Shown in pieces: positions 27,954 to 36,460 of a DNA stretch of 64,000 nucleotides (position 1 is its first letter; the number at the start of each line of letters is the position of its first letter). The notes under the pieces are model-generated. The model made no database searches, had not been told where the DNA came from, and saw only the letters and a list, made by a program, of their open reading frames with translations. Both the position numbers and the translations under genes were made by a program. The stretch is from Aureimonas endophytica. GTDB taxonomy: Bacteria; Pseudomonadota; Alphaproteobacteria; Rhizobiales; Rhizobiaceae. The stretch covers positions 1-64,000 of the forward strand of contig NZ_BMIQ01000002.1 in NCBI RefSeq assembly GCF_014642635.1, read 5' to 3'.

Positions 27954-28715
27954 TCAGTTCCTTTCCGCATAGGCGCGCATGGCGGCATAGCTCGCCGTGG
28001 CGAAACGCTCGAAATCGGCGGGATTGTCGTGCTCGGCGATCATCAGCGTCGCGCCGGCCTCGCGCCCGAGGCGCCAGAGCCGGTCCCAGCCGAGCGTGCC
28101 GGCGCCGACATCGGCCCAGCCGTCCTCGTCCGCCTTCTCGCCGGCCGGCGCGATGTCCTTCACGTGCAGCGCCGAGAGCCGGCCCTTGTAGCGCGTCAGC
28201 CAGGTGGCCGGGTCCTCGCCGCCGCGCACGATCCAGGCGAGATCGGCCTCCCATTCGAGGCTCATGTCGGATTCGAGGATATGCTCGATCGGCCGCGAGC
28301 CGTCCGCCAGCGGACGCATCTCGAAATCGTGGTTGTGCCAGGCGCAGCGCAGGCCCTCGCCGGCGACCCGCTTGGCGATCCCGGCGACGCGATTGCCGAA
28401 GGCGCGCCAGCCGGCGCCGTCCGTCGGGCGCTCCTCCGGCGTCAGATAGGGCAGGACCATGATCTCGTTGCCGAGCGTCCGGGCGATGGAAAGGGCGCGG
28501 GCGAAATCGCTCTCGAGGAAATCGACGCTGTAATGGGCGCTCTTCACGGTGAGGCCATGCGCGTCGAGCCCGCGCTTCAGCCCCTCGACATCGTCGTAGA
28601 GGCCGCGAAAGGTCTCGACGTCGCGATAGCCGATCCGGGCGAGGAGGGCGAGCTGCGCGTCGAGCGGCGGGAAGTTGCGGCCCGAATAGAGCTGCATCGA
28701 GATCGTTTCGGTCAT
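27954..28715 (-). CDS. Sugar phosphate isomerase/epimerase family TIM-barrel protein
   Basis: A 253-residue AP endonuclease 2-like barrel. Candidate metal ligands are in CAWHNHDFEM (about residue 124), LEWEADLAWI, LHVKDIAP (about 185) and MIAEHDN (about 233). The family acts on sugars, inositols or keto-sugars rather than DNA. It sits between the importer ATPase (41 nt upstream) and the Gfo/Idh dehydrogenase (3 nt downstream), so it probably acts on the product or substrate of that dehydrogenase. Confidence 0.85.
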   Translation of the reverse strand: MTETISMQLYSGRNFPPLDAQLALLARIGYRDVETFRGLYDDVEGLKRGLDAHGLTVKSAHYSVDFLESDFARALSIARTLGNEIMVLPYLTPEERPTDGAGWRAFGNRVAGIAKRVAGEGLRCAWHNHDFEMRPLADGSRPIEHILESDMSLEWEADLAWIVRGGEDPATWLTRYKGRLSALHVKDIAPAGEKADEDGWADVGAGTLGWDRLWRLGREAGATLMIAEHDNPADFERFATASYAAMRAYAERN

Positions 28716-28756
28716 GGCGGATGTCCGGTTGGCTTATGGCTCGGGAGCGGGGAGGA

Positions 28757-29854
28757 TCAGAGGCGCGCGCCGGTCTCGACGTCGAAGAGGGAGGCGCGGG
28801 CCGGGTCGAAGGAGAAGCGGATCGCCTCGCCGGGCGAGAAGCTCCGCTCGGAATCGATGCGGATCGACAAAGGCTGGCCGGCGAGCTCGGTCCAGAGCAG
28901 CGTGTCGGCGCCCATCGGCTCGACGACGCGCACCGTGCCGGCCGCCGAGAAGGCGTGGCGCCCGTCCGGCTCGCCGATCGCGACATGCTCCGGCCGGATG
29001 CCGAGGACGGCGGGGCGCGTCGCCGCCTGCCGCGCCATGAGCGTGCCGAGAAGCGGCACCACGAGGCCGCCGGCATTGAAGCTCTCGCCCTCGACGCGGC
29101 CTTCGATGAAGTTCATCGCGGGCGAGCCGATGAAGCCGGCGACGAAGCGGTTCACCGGCCGGTGATAGATCTCCGCCGGCGAGGAGAGCTGCTGGATTAC
29201 GCCGCCCTTCATCACCGCGATGCGGTCGGCGAGCGTCAGCGCCTCGATCTGGTCATGCGTCACGTAGATCATCGTGTTGCCGAGATCCTGGTGGAGCCGC
29301 TTGATCTCGACGCGCAGCTCCGCCCGGAGCTTGGCGTCGAGATTGGAGAGCGGCTCGTCGAACAGGAAGACGTCGACCTCGCGCACCAGGGCCCGGCCGA
29401 TCGCGACGCGCTGGCGCTGGCCGCCGGAGAGTTCGGCCGGCTTGCGGTGGAGAAGCGGCTCCAGCTGCAGCATCCGCGCCACCTTGGCGATGCGCCGCTC
29501 GATCTCCGGCCGCGCGACGCGGCTCATGCGCAGGCCGAAGGACAGGTTCTCCGCGACGCTCATGCGCGGATAGAGCGCGTAGGACTGGAACACCATGCCG
29601 ATGCCGCGATCCTTCGGCTCGGCCCAGGTGACGTTGCGGCCCGAGATCCAGATCTCGCCGTCATGGATATCGAGCAGGCCGGCGATGGCGTTGAGAAGCG
29701 TCGACTTCCCGCAGCCGGAGGGGCCGAGCAGCACCAGGAACTCGCCCTGGCCGATCTCCAGATCGATCTTGTCCAGCGCCTTCAGCGCGCCGTAGCGGAT
29801 GTCGAGATCGCGGACCGAGACGCTGGACGGCGCTTTCACTTCGGACATCATCAT
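28757..29854 (-). CDS. Carbohydrate ABC transporter ATPase (MalK/UgpC type)
   Basis: A 365-residue single-domain ATPase with regulatory TOBE domain. Walker A GPSGCGKST (about residue 44), Q-loop MVFQSYALYP, signature LSGGQRQRVAIGRAL (about 140), Walker B VFLFDEPLSNLD and switch His YVTHDQIEA are intact. The C-terminal third (from about residue 245, with the LGIRPEH motif) is the OB/TOBE region. Three consecutive ATG codons (29854, 29851, 29848) overlap the permease stop, so the exact first residue is uncertain. Confidence 0.94.
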   Translation of the reverse strand: MMMSEVKAPSSVSVRDLDIRYGALKALDKIDLEIGQGEFLVLLGPSGCGKSTLLNAIAGLLDIHDGEIWISGRNVTWAEPKDRGIGMVFQSYALYPRMSVAENLSFGLRMSRVARPEIERRIAKVARMLQLEPLLHRKPAELSGGQRQRVAIGRALVREVDVFLFDEPLSNLDAKLRAELRVEIKRLHQDLGNTMIYVTHDQIEALTLADRIAVMKGGVIQQLSSPAEIYHRPVNRFVAGFIGSPAMNFIEGRVEGESFNAGGLVVPLLGTLMARQAATRPAVLGIRPEHVAIGEPDGRHAFSAAGTVRVVEPMGADTLLWTELAGQPLSIRIDSERSFSPGEAIRFSFDPARASLFDVETGARL

Positions 29855-30777
29855 CCCTTGACGCTCCCGGCGGCGATGCCGCGGACGAACCAGCGGCCGG
29901 AAAGGAAGTAGACGAGGAGCGGCACGAGGGCGGTGAGGATGGTCGCCGCCATGTTGACGTTGTAGAGCCGCTCGCCCTGGGTGGAGTTGACGATATTGTT
30001 GAGCTGCACCGTCATCGGCAGGTTCTCCCGCCCAGCGAAGACGAGGCCGAGGATGAAGTCGTTCCAGATGCCCGTGACCTGGAGGATCGCCGCGACGACG
30101 AGGATCGGCACCGACATCGGCAGGAGCACATGGGCGAAGATCTGCCAGAAGCCCGCGCCGTCGACACGCGCCGCCTTGAAGAGCTCGGCCGGCAGGCTGG
30201 CATAGTAGTTGCGGAAGAGCAGCGTCATCACCGGCAGGCCGAAGATCGTGTGGATGAGGACGATGCCGGGCAGCGAGCCGTAGAGGCCGAGGCCGGAGAA
30301 GATGCGCACCAGCGGATAGATGAAGACCTGATAGGGAATGAAGGCGCCGAGCAGCAGCACCGCGAAGAGGAGGTTGGCGCCGCGCATGCGCCAGAGCGAC
30401 AGGGCGTAGCCGGTGACGGAGCCGAGCGCGATCGACAGGACGACGCTCGGCACGAGGATCTTCACCGAATTGACGAAGCCGCTCTGGATGCCGTTGCAGG
30501 CGAGGCCCGTGCAGGCGGTGGACCAGGCGGCGCGCCAGGCGTCCAGCGTCGCGCCGCTGGGCAGGGCGAAGATGCTCGACAGGCGGATCTCGTCCATCGT
30601 CTTCAGCGACGTGACCAGCATGATGTAGAGCGGCGTCAGGAAGAACAGCGCGGCGATCATGAGGAAGGCGTAGAGCCCGACCCGGCCGGCGGTGAGCCGG
30701 CGCGGCCTGGCGCCGCGCGCCGTGGCGGGAAAGCCGCGCGCATCCGTCGCCGGCAGGGTCTGGGCGGCGGCGCTCAT
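29851..30777 (-). CDS. Carbohydrate ABC transporter permease (GtsC/MalG-like)
   Basis: A 308-residue permease with six membrane segments from residue 31 on. The EAA loop is present as LPAELFKAARVDGAGFWQIF (about 200). Residues ACTGLACNG in the periplasmic loop resemble the cysteine-containing loop of glucose-type GtsC permeases. The ATG at 30777 overlaps the upstream permease stop (ATGA), and its own stop overlaps the ATPase start. Confidence 0.92.
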   Translation of the reverse strand: MSAAAQTLPATDARGFPATARGARPRRLTAGRVGLYAFLMIAALFFLTPLYIMLVTSLKTMDEIRLSSIFALPSGATLDAWRAAWSTACTGLACNGIQSGFVNSVKILVPSVVLSIALGSVTGYALSLWRMRGANLLFAVLLLGAFIPYQVFIYPLVRIFSGLGLYGSLPGIVLIHTIFGLPVMTLLFRNYYASLPAELFKAARVDGAGFWQIFAHVLLPMSVPILVVAAILQVTGIWNDFILGLVFAGRENLPMTVQLNNIVNSTQGERLYNVNMAATILTALVPLLVYFLSGRWFVRGIAAGSVKG

Positions 30778-31676
30778 CGCTCGCCTCCCGCCCTGGGCTT
30801 GCGGAAATATTCGGCATAGAGCCAGGGCGCGAGCACGCAGAGCACCGTCACCAGCATCACGGACGAGGCGGCGGTGGCGAGACCGATATTCTGGCGGGAG
30901 AAGAGATAGTCCATGACGAAGGTGGCGGGCATGGAAGTGGCGGTGCCGGGGCCGCCATTCGTCAGCGCCACGACGAGGTCGTAGACTTTCACCACGGCGA
31001 TAGAGAGAAGGACGACGGCGGTGACGATCATCGGGCGCAGGAGCGGCAGGACGATCGAGAGATAGAAGCGCCAAGCCGGAATGCCGTCGACGCGCGCCGC
31101 CTTCCAGAGTTCGCCGTCGACGCCGCGCAGTCCCGCCAGCATCAGCGCCATGACGAGGCCGCAGGCCTGCCAGACGCCGGCGATCACGACGGCATAGATC
31201 GCCATGTCGCGCTGGACGCTCCAGTCGAAGGAGAAGCTCGTCCAGCCGAGGTCGCGCACCGTCTTCTGGATGCCGAGCGCCGGATTCATCATCCATTGCC
31301 AGACGAGGCCGGTGACGATGAAGCTCATCGAATAGGGATAGAGGAAGATGGTGCGCAGGCCGTCCTCGGCCCGCACCCGCTGGTCGATGGCGACGGCCAG
31401 AAGAAAGCCGATGACAAGACAGAGGCCGATGAACAGGAGGCCGAAGGTCACGAGGTTCTGCAAGGACAGGAGCCAGCGCGCGTCCTTGAACAGCCGGGCA
31501 TATTGGTCGAGCCCGACGAAATTGTTCACCGGCAGGAGGCGCGAGCTCGTCAGCGAGATCCACACCGTCCAGCCCATCGTGCCGAGATAGGCGAAGAGGA
31601 CGACGAGAAGGGCGGGCAGAAGCGCCAGGAGCGGCGCCACCTGGACCTTCCGCCGGGATGCGATGCGTGATGCCAT
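30774..31676 (-). CDS. Carbohydrate ABC transporter permease (GtsB/MalF-like)
   Basis: A 300-residue permease with six predicted helices. The EAA motif is GELWKAARVDGIPAWRFYLS (about residue 160). It lacks the extra MalF periplasmic domain. It follows the binding-protein gene after a 235-nt gap that holds an intergenic repeat element, an arrangement that usually lets the binding protein be made in excess. Coupled to the next permease by an ATGA overlap. Confidence 0.92.
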   Translation of the reverse strand: MASRIASRRKVQVAPLLALLPALLVVLFAYLGTMGWTVWISLTSSRLLPVNNFVGLDQYARLFKDARWLLSLQNLVTFGLLFIGLCLVIGFLLAVAIDQRVRAEDGLRTIFLYPYSMSFIVTGLVWQWMMNPALGIQKTVRDLGWTSFSFDWSVQRDMAIYAVVIAGVWQACGLVMALMLAGLRGVDGELWKAARVDGIPAWRFYLSIVLPLLRPMIVTAVVLLSIAVVKVYDLVVALTNGGPGTATSMPATFVMDYLFSRQNIGLATAASSVMLVTVLCVLAPWLYAEYFRKPRAGGER

Positions 31677-31911
31677 GGCCGGATCTCCCTTCCAGCGGGC
31701 AGGACGACGGCGGCTGCCGCCCTCCGATGCGATGGCGTCGATCTCCGATCGAGGAGGTCGTCGCCGTTCCGTTTCATTCGTCCCGGCATCCGAGCGATGC
31801 CGGACGCTACCCTTTGCAGCTGGCCTGATCTCCGCCTTCGAGGGGAAGATCAGGCAGCGTTGCGGTCTCGCCTCTTCTGTCTTTCAACGGCGCCGGGCAT
31901 GGCCGCCCGCC
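31677..31911. other. Intergenic gap inside the glucose-type operon
   Basis: 235 nt between binding-protein stop and first permease. It contains two hairpins that belong to a repeat also found near 60.25 kb (listed separately). No gene or U-tract terminator is visible. Confidence 0.6.
31783..31857 (+). repeat. Two-hairpin intergenic repeat, copy A
   Basis: First hairpin: CCGGCATC / GATGCCGG, an 8-bp perfect stem with a 5-nt loop (31783-31803). Second hairpin: GCCTGATCT / AGATCAGGC, 9 bp (31823-31855). The whole unit aligns with the reverse complement of 60219-60298, including spacer bases such as AGCTG before the second stem. It lies in the operon between binding protein and permease, where REP-like elements commonly protect upstream mRNA. 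Confidence 0.65.
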
Positions 31912-33162
31912 TCAATCGGCCGAGCCGATCACGTCGGCGAAGGTGGCGACGAAGTCTTCCGGGCTGGCGGAAGAGTTGGAGAAGAAGTTCGTCACCGCGT
32001 CCTGGATCTGGCCGGTCGTGTCGGCGGAGATGAGATAGGTCGCGGCCGGCACCTGCTTGGCGGGGTCCTTCACCAGGGCGATGCCCTTCTGGGCGCAGGC
32101 GTCCATCTTCGACGTGTCGACATCGGTGCGGACGGGGATCGAGCCCTTCTTGTTGTTGAACTCGATCTGGGTCGCGGGATCGAGCATGGTCTTGGCGAGC
32201 AGGGCCTGGGCCGCGTTCGGGGTCGCCGAGCTGCCGACCTTCGGAAAGACGAAGACGTCGCCGCCCATCACATAGCCCTGATCGCCCGGCAGCACGGCGC
32301 AGCCGGCGTCCTGGCCGGGCACCATCTTGGCATTGATGAAATCGCCCTTGGCCCAGTCGCCCATGATCTGGATGCCGGCCTTGCCGGTGATCACCATCGC
32401 GGTGGCGTCGTTCCAGTTGCGGCCCGGCGCGCCGGCATCGACATAGTCGCGCAGCTTGCCGAAGCTCTCGACCGCCTTGCGGAAGGCCTCCGACTTCACG
32501 GCCTCCGCGTCATGGTCCTTGTAGACCTTCATGAAGAGATCCTTGCCGCCCTGGCCGAGCAGCACGGCGTCGAAGACCAGGGTCTCCTGCCAGGCCTGGC
32601 CGCCCCAGGCGAGCGGCGTGACGCCGGACGCCTTCAGCTTGTCGAGCGCGGCAAAGAACTCGTCCCAGCTGGCGGGCGCGGCCGTGACGCCCGCCTTCTC
32701 CAGAACGGCGGTGTTGTAGAACATCCAGTTCTGGCCGTGGATATTGACGGGCACGGCGAAGAACTTGCCGTCGCGCGAGGCGGCGTCGACGATCGCCTGC
32801 GGCATCACCTTCGCCCAGCCGCCCTCGTCGGCGACGCCCGACATGTCGGCGAGGAGGTTCTGCGACACGAGATCGTCGAACTGGCGGCCGGTATTGAACT
32901 GGGAGGAGGCCGGCGGATTGCCGCCGATGATGCGGTTGATCGCGGCGGCCCGCGCCGCCTCGCCACCCGCCACGGCGCTGTCGACCCATTGGCCGCCGGC
33001 GGCGTCGAAGCGGTCGGCGAAGACCTTCACGGCTGCGGCCTCGCCGCCGGAGGTCCACCAGTGCATCACCTCGGCGCGCTGCTTTTCCTGAGCTTGCGCG
33101 CCCGTCAGGCAAAGCCCGAGCGCGATCCCGCCCAGTAGGGCGCGACGGAAACTCCTCCGCAT
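31912..33162 (-). CDS. Glucose/mannose-type carbohydrate-binding protein (GtsA-like)
   Basis: A 416-residue family 1 extracellular binding protein. Signal peptide: basic RRSFRR start, hydrophobic core, cleavage after AQA near residue 24. The mature start VMHWWTSGGEAAAVKVF, then VAGGEAARAAAINR, VPVNIHGQNWMFYN (about 118) and PLAWGGQAWQETLVFD (about 170) are features of the glucose/mannose-binding GtsA group. Glucose or a related hexose is therefore the likely ligand. First gene of a six-gene operon, divergent from its LacI regulator across two operators. The start has a GGAGGAG ribosome site. Confidence 0.92.
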   Translation of the reverse strand: MRRSFRRALLGGIALGLCLTGAQAQEKQRAEVMHWWTSGGEAAAVKVFADRFDAAGGQWVDSAVAGGEAARAAAINRIIGGNPPASSQFNTGRQFDDLVSQNLLADMSGVADEGGWAKVMPQAIVDAASRDGKFFAVPVNIHGQNWMFYNTAVLEKAGVTAAPASWDEFFAALDKLKASGVTPLAWGGQAWQETLVFDAVLLGQGGKDLFMKVYKDHDAEAVKSEAFRKAVESFGKLRDYVDAGAPGRNWNDATAMVITGKAGIQIMGDWAKGDFINAKMVPGQDAGCAVLPGDQGYVMGGDVFVFPKVGSSATPNAAQALLAKTMLDPATQIEFNNKKGSIPVRTDVDTSKMDACAQKGIALVKDPAKQVPAATYLISADTTGQIQDAVTNFFSNSSASPEDFVATFADVIGSAD

Positions 33163-33197
33163 GTGGATCTCCTCCCAGAGATGTCTCGACTATCTGC

Positions 33198-33211
33198 TGT
33201 AATCGATTACA
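33198..33211. promoter_or_regulatory. LacI-type operator O1
   Basis: TGTAATCGATTACA is a perfect 14-bp palindrome with central CG. It lies 35 nt upstream of the binding-protein start and upstream of the LacI gene, the position expected for a shared repressor site. Confidence 0.82.
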
Positions 33212-33231
33212 AGAGGAATGCTAATCGGCTT

Positions 33232-33245
33232 TGAAATCGATTACA
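33232..33245. promoter_or_regulatory. LacI-type operator O2
   Basis: TGAAATCGATTACA matches O1 at 13 of 14 positions. The two centres are 34 bp apart, about three helical turns. If the regulator began at the ATG at 33218 this site would be coding; its conservation favours the TTG start at 33278. Confidence 0.8.
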
Positions 33246-33277
33246 AGACCCTTCCATACTCGCGACGCGAGAGAAAC

Positions 33278-34306
33278 TTGGTTACCCAAACGACGAACGG
33301 GCGCGGCCCGAAGATCCGCGACGTGGCGCTGCATGCCGGCGTCTCCACCGCGACGGTCAGCCGGGCGCTGACCGATCCGGCGAGCGTGCGACCGGCGCTG
33401 CGCGACAAGGTGCTCGAAGCGGTGAAGGCGCTCGGCTACACGCCGAACGCCGCAGCGCGCTCGCTGCGGGCCGGGCGCACGCGCACCATTCTCGTCGTCA
33501 CGCGCAAGCGCTGGAGCGCGCCCTTCTTCTCCGAGGTGCTGAACGGCATCGACACGACGCTCGCCCGGGCGGGCCACGCGATGATTCTCGGCAATTTCGA
33601 TGCGGGCGACCGGCGCGAGGAGGAGATCATCGACATGATGTTCTCCGGCCATATCGACGGGGCGATCATCCTGTCCGGCATCGCCGCCGATACCGGCACG
33701 CGCTCCATGCTGGATGCCGGCCTGCCGATCGTCTCGATCTCGGCGGCGGTGGCGGGCACGCTGGCGATCGTCACGGACGAGGGCGAATCGATCGTCCGGC
33801 TGGCCGACCATCTCCTCGACGGCGGCCATCGCCGGTTCCTCTATCTCGCCGGGCCGCTCGGCAATTACAACGAGACGGTCCGCTGGGCGGCGCTCCGCGC
33901 CCATCTCGCCGGCCGGGCGGACGCGACGCTCGCCCGGATCGAGGGCGACTACACGATGCCCGCCGGCATCGCGGCGGCGAAGGACTTCCTCGCCATGGCG
34001 GAGCGGCCGAGCGCCGTCGTCGCCTGCAACGACGAGATGGCGATCGGCTTCATGAAGACGGTGCGCGCCGCCGGCGTCGCGGTGCCGGGCGCGGTCTCGG
34101 TCGCCGGCTTCGACGGCATCGAGTTCGCCGACTATTGCGAGCCGACGCTGACGACGATCCGCCAGCCGCGCTTCGAGCTCGGCGCCGCCGGGGCGGAGAC
34201 GCTCCTGAAGATGCTGGCCGGCACGATGGCGCTGGCCGACGGCCCGGTGCGGCTCGTCAACCGCCTGCGGCTCGCCGATTCCACCGCGCCGCTCGGCGCT
34301 GGCTGA
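33278..34306 (+). CDS. LacI-family transcriptional regulator of the glucose-type transporter operon
   Basis: A 342-residue regulator (from TTG 33278). The helix-turn-helix is IRDVALHAGVSTATVSRAL at residues 13-31, with hinge ARSLRAGRTRTI; the ligand domain ends with VAGFDGIEFADYCEP. An ATG at 33218 would add 20 residues but would place operator O2 inside the gene; the TTG at 33278 follows GAGAGAAAC, so it is my preferred start. It is divergent from the importer operon and probably represses it and itself. It ends 3 nt from the convergent DedA gene. Confidence 0.9.
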   Translation: MVTQTTNGRGPKIRDVALHAGVSTATVSRALTDPASVRPALRDKVLEAVKALGYTPNAAARSLRAGRTRTILVVTRKRWSAPFFSEVLNGIDTTLARAGHAMILGNFDAGDRREEEIIDMMFSGHIDGAIILSGIAADTGTRSMLDAGLPIVSISAAVAGTLAIVTDEGESIVRLADHLLDGGHRRFLYLAGPLGNYNETVRWAALRAHLAGRADATLARIEGDYTMPAGIAAAKDFLAMAERPSAVVACNDEMAIGFMKTVRAAGVAVPGAVSVAGFDGIEFADYCEPTLTTIRQPRFELGAAGAETLLKMLAGTMALADGPVRLVNRLRLADSTAPLGAG

Positions 34307-34309
34307 GGC

Positions 34310-35050
34310 TCAGCGCGGCGGCTGCGGCACGGGAAGGAGGGGACCGGGAAAGGCGCGCTCCGCCTCGGCGAGAAGGCGGGCCTCGGCGCGGCGCAGCGCG
34401 AGGCTGGCGATCACCGCGCCGACGACGCCGATGGCGAGAAGCGCCAGCCCGACCGGGCCGGCATAGCGCTCGACGAGATGGCCGAGACTATAGCCGCCGA
34501 GCCCGAAGACCACCGCCCAGACCACGCCGCCGGCGAGGTTGCACAGCATGAAATGCGGCCAGCTCATGCGGTTGACCCCGGCGAGGAGCGCCGCGAGCGT
34601 GCGCAGCAGCGCGACGAAGCGGCCGAAGAACACGACCTTTCCGCCATGGCGGCGGAAGAGATATTGCCCGAGCTTCAGGCGCGGCTCGTCGAGACCGATC
34701 CGCCCGCCGTGCCGCACCAGGAGCGGAAAGCCGATCCGCCGGCCGATCCAATAGCCGAGATTGTCGCCGACGACGGCGCCGGCCGCCGCCGCGAGGATCA
34801 CCGTGCCGATGTCGAGCCGATGCGTCGTGCCGGCATAGATCGCGGCGCCGACGAGAATGGTCTCGCCCGGCAGCGGCACGCCCATGCTTTCCAGCCCCAC
34901 CACCAGAAGAACGGCCCAGGCGCCATAGGCGGCGATCAGGGCATGCGGGTCGAGGCCGAGAAGATGGATCACGCCGAAGGCACTCCGCGACAGGACGAGG
35001 CCGCCTTCGACGCGATGCGAACGGGGCCGCCATCGACCCATCCCAGCCAT
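34310..35050 (-). CDS. DedA-family membrane protein
   Basis: A 246-residue inner-membrane protein of the DedA/VTT group, linked to lipid-carrier recycling and membrane homeostasis. Key family features are ESMGVPLPGET (about residue 54) with the conserved Glu, the GYWIGRRIG motif (about 98) and FFGRFVALLRTLAALLAG (about 140) with the two conserved Arg. Several hydrophobic spans surround these. It follows the type I secretion fusion-protein gene by 45 nt on the same strand, so it may share that transcript. The first ATG is uncertain (35050 or 35038). Confidence 0.9.
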   Translation of the reverse strand: MAGMGRWRPRSHRVEGGLVLSRSAFGVIHLLGLDPHALIAAYGAWAVLLVVGLESMGVPLPGETILVGAAIYAGTTHRLDIGTVILAAAAGAVVGDNLGYWIGRRIGFPLLVRHGGRIGLDEPRLKLGQYLFRRHGGKVVFFGRFVALLRTLAALLAGVNRMSWPHFMLCNLAGGVVWAVVFGLGGYSLGHLVERYAGPVGLALLAIGVVGAVIASLALRRAEARLLAEAERAFPGPLLPVPQPPR

Positions 35051-35095
35051 CCTCGGCAGGAAGATGGCGGCGCCCCCGCCGGAGACCAGGGCCGA

Positions 35096-36460
35096 TCAGC
35101 GCTCGTTGAAGGCTCTCGACATGGAGTCGGCGATCGGCTTGGTGAGATAGGCGAAGAAGGTGCGCTCGGCCGTCTGGATCAGGATCTCCGCCGGCATGCC
35201 GGGCGTCGGCACGAAGCCGTGCACCCTGGCGATCTCGCTGGCCGGCAGCTTGACGCGGGCGAGATAGATCTCCCGGTTCTCGAAGCCGTTCTGCACCTGC
35301 ACCGCGTCGGCCGAGACGTAGAAGACCTCGCCCTGGAGGATCGGCGTCGTGCGCTGGTTCAGCGCCGTCAGCCGGACCGACGCCTTTTCCGACACCTTCA
35401 CGAGGTCGATGTCGGTGCGCGGGATCTGCGTCTCGATGATCAGCGGCACGTCGGAGGGCAGGATCTCCATGATGGGCTTGCCGCTTTCGATCACGCCGCC
35501 GGCGGAATGGTAGTACATGCGCACCACCGTGCCGGAGGCCGGGGCCTGGACCGTGGTGCGCTGGAGGACGTTGCGCGCCTCCACCGACTGCTCGCGCACG
35601 CTGTCGAGCTCGCCCGCCGCGTTCTGCAACTCGTCCAGCGCCTGCTGGCGGTAGGTCTGCCTGGCCTGGGTGATCTGCTGGTCGAGCTTGTCGATCTGCG
35701 CGCGCGTCTCGCCGCTCTCGCCGTCGAGCCGGCCGATCTGCCCTTCCGCGTCGGCCATGGCGCGCTGGAGGGCGGCGAGCTCGGTGCGGCGCAGGAGCCC
35801 GTTGCGGAAAAGCTCGTTCTTGCCGGCGAATTCCTCCTTCAGCAGCGCCAGCTGCCGCTTCAGCGCCGTCGTCTGCTCGCCATAGCCGGCGATGCGATAG
35901 TCGAGCGAGGCGATGTTCTGCCGGAGAAGTCCGACCTCGCTGTTGAGCTTGGCCCGGGTCGAGGCGAGGCTCGTTTCCTGGCTTTCCTTGATCGCCTGCA
36001 CGTCGGCATCGGCGAGAGGCGCGGCGAAGGGCGGCGGAAAGGCGATCGGGGTCTCGCTCGCCACATCGGTCTTCAGCCGCGCGACGATGGCTTCGAGCCG
36101 CATGCGCCGGAGATAGATCTGCCGCTCGTTGGCGAGCGCCGCCGTCTCGTCGAGTCGGATCAGCGGCTGGCCGGCGGTCACGTGATCGCCTTCGCCGACG
36201 AGGAGATCCTTGATGATGCCGCCGCCGAAATGCTGGACGATCTTGTTCTGGCCCGTGGCGACGAAGCTGCCCTGCGTGATGATCGCGGCGGCGAGCGGCG
36301 CGGTGAAGGCCCAGATGCTGAAGCCGCCGAAGGTCACGACGAGCAGGAGAAGCCCGAGCACCGTCTGCCGGCCGATCGAGCGCGGCACGTCCGCATACCA
36401 TTCGATGTCGTGGAAGCCGGTCGTCGCGCCGCCCGTCGGCGCCAGGGACCGGGCGCTCAT
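35096..36460 (-). CDS. Type I secretion membrane fusion protein (HlyD/PrtE family)
   Basis: A 454-residue periplasmic adaptor. One N-terminal membrane helix (about residues 32-53) is followed by a biotinyl-lipoyl half-motif (GGGIIKDLLVGEGDHVTAGQPL, quoted in two parts as GGGIIKDLL and GEGDHVTAGQPL), a long coiled-coil hairpin (about 100-290), the second lipoyl half (VQAPASGTVV) and a beta-barrel C-terminal domain. It bridges the ABC exporter to an outer-membrane TolC, which is not encoded here. Its ATG overlaps the ABC gene stop (ATGA), which marks the two as one machine. Confidence 0.93.
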   Translation of the reverse strand: MSARSLAPTGGATTGFHDIEWYADVPRSIGRQTVLGLLLLVVTFGGFSIWAFTAPLAAAIITQGSFVATGQNKIVQHFGGGIIKDLLVGEGDHVTAGQPLIRLDETAALANERQIYLRRMRLEAIVARLKTDVASETPIAFPPPFAAPLADADVQAIKESQETSLASTRAKLNSEVGLLRQNIASLDYRIAGYGEQTTALKRQLALLKEEFAGKNELFRNGLLRRTELAALQRAMADAEGQIGRLDGESGETRAQIDKLDQQITQARQTYRQQALDELQNAAGELDSVREQSVEARNVLQRTTVQAPASGTVVRMYYHSAGGVIESGKPIMEILPSDVPLIIETQIPRTDIDLVKVSEKASVRLTALNQRTTPILQGEVFYVSADAVQVQNGFENREIYLARVKLPASEIARVHGFVPTPGMPAEILIQTAERTFFAYLTKPIADSMSRAFNER

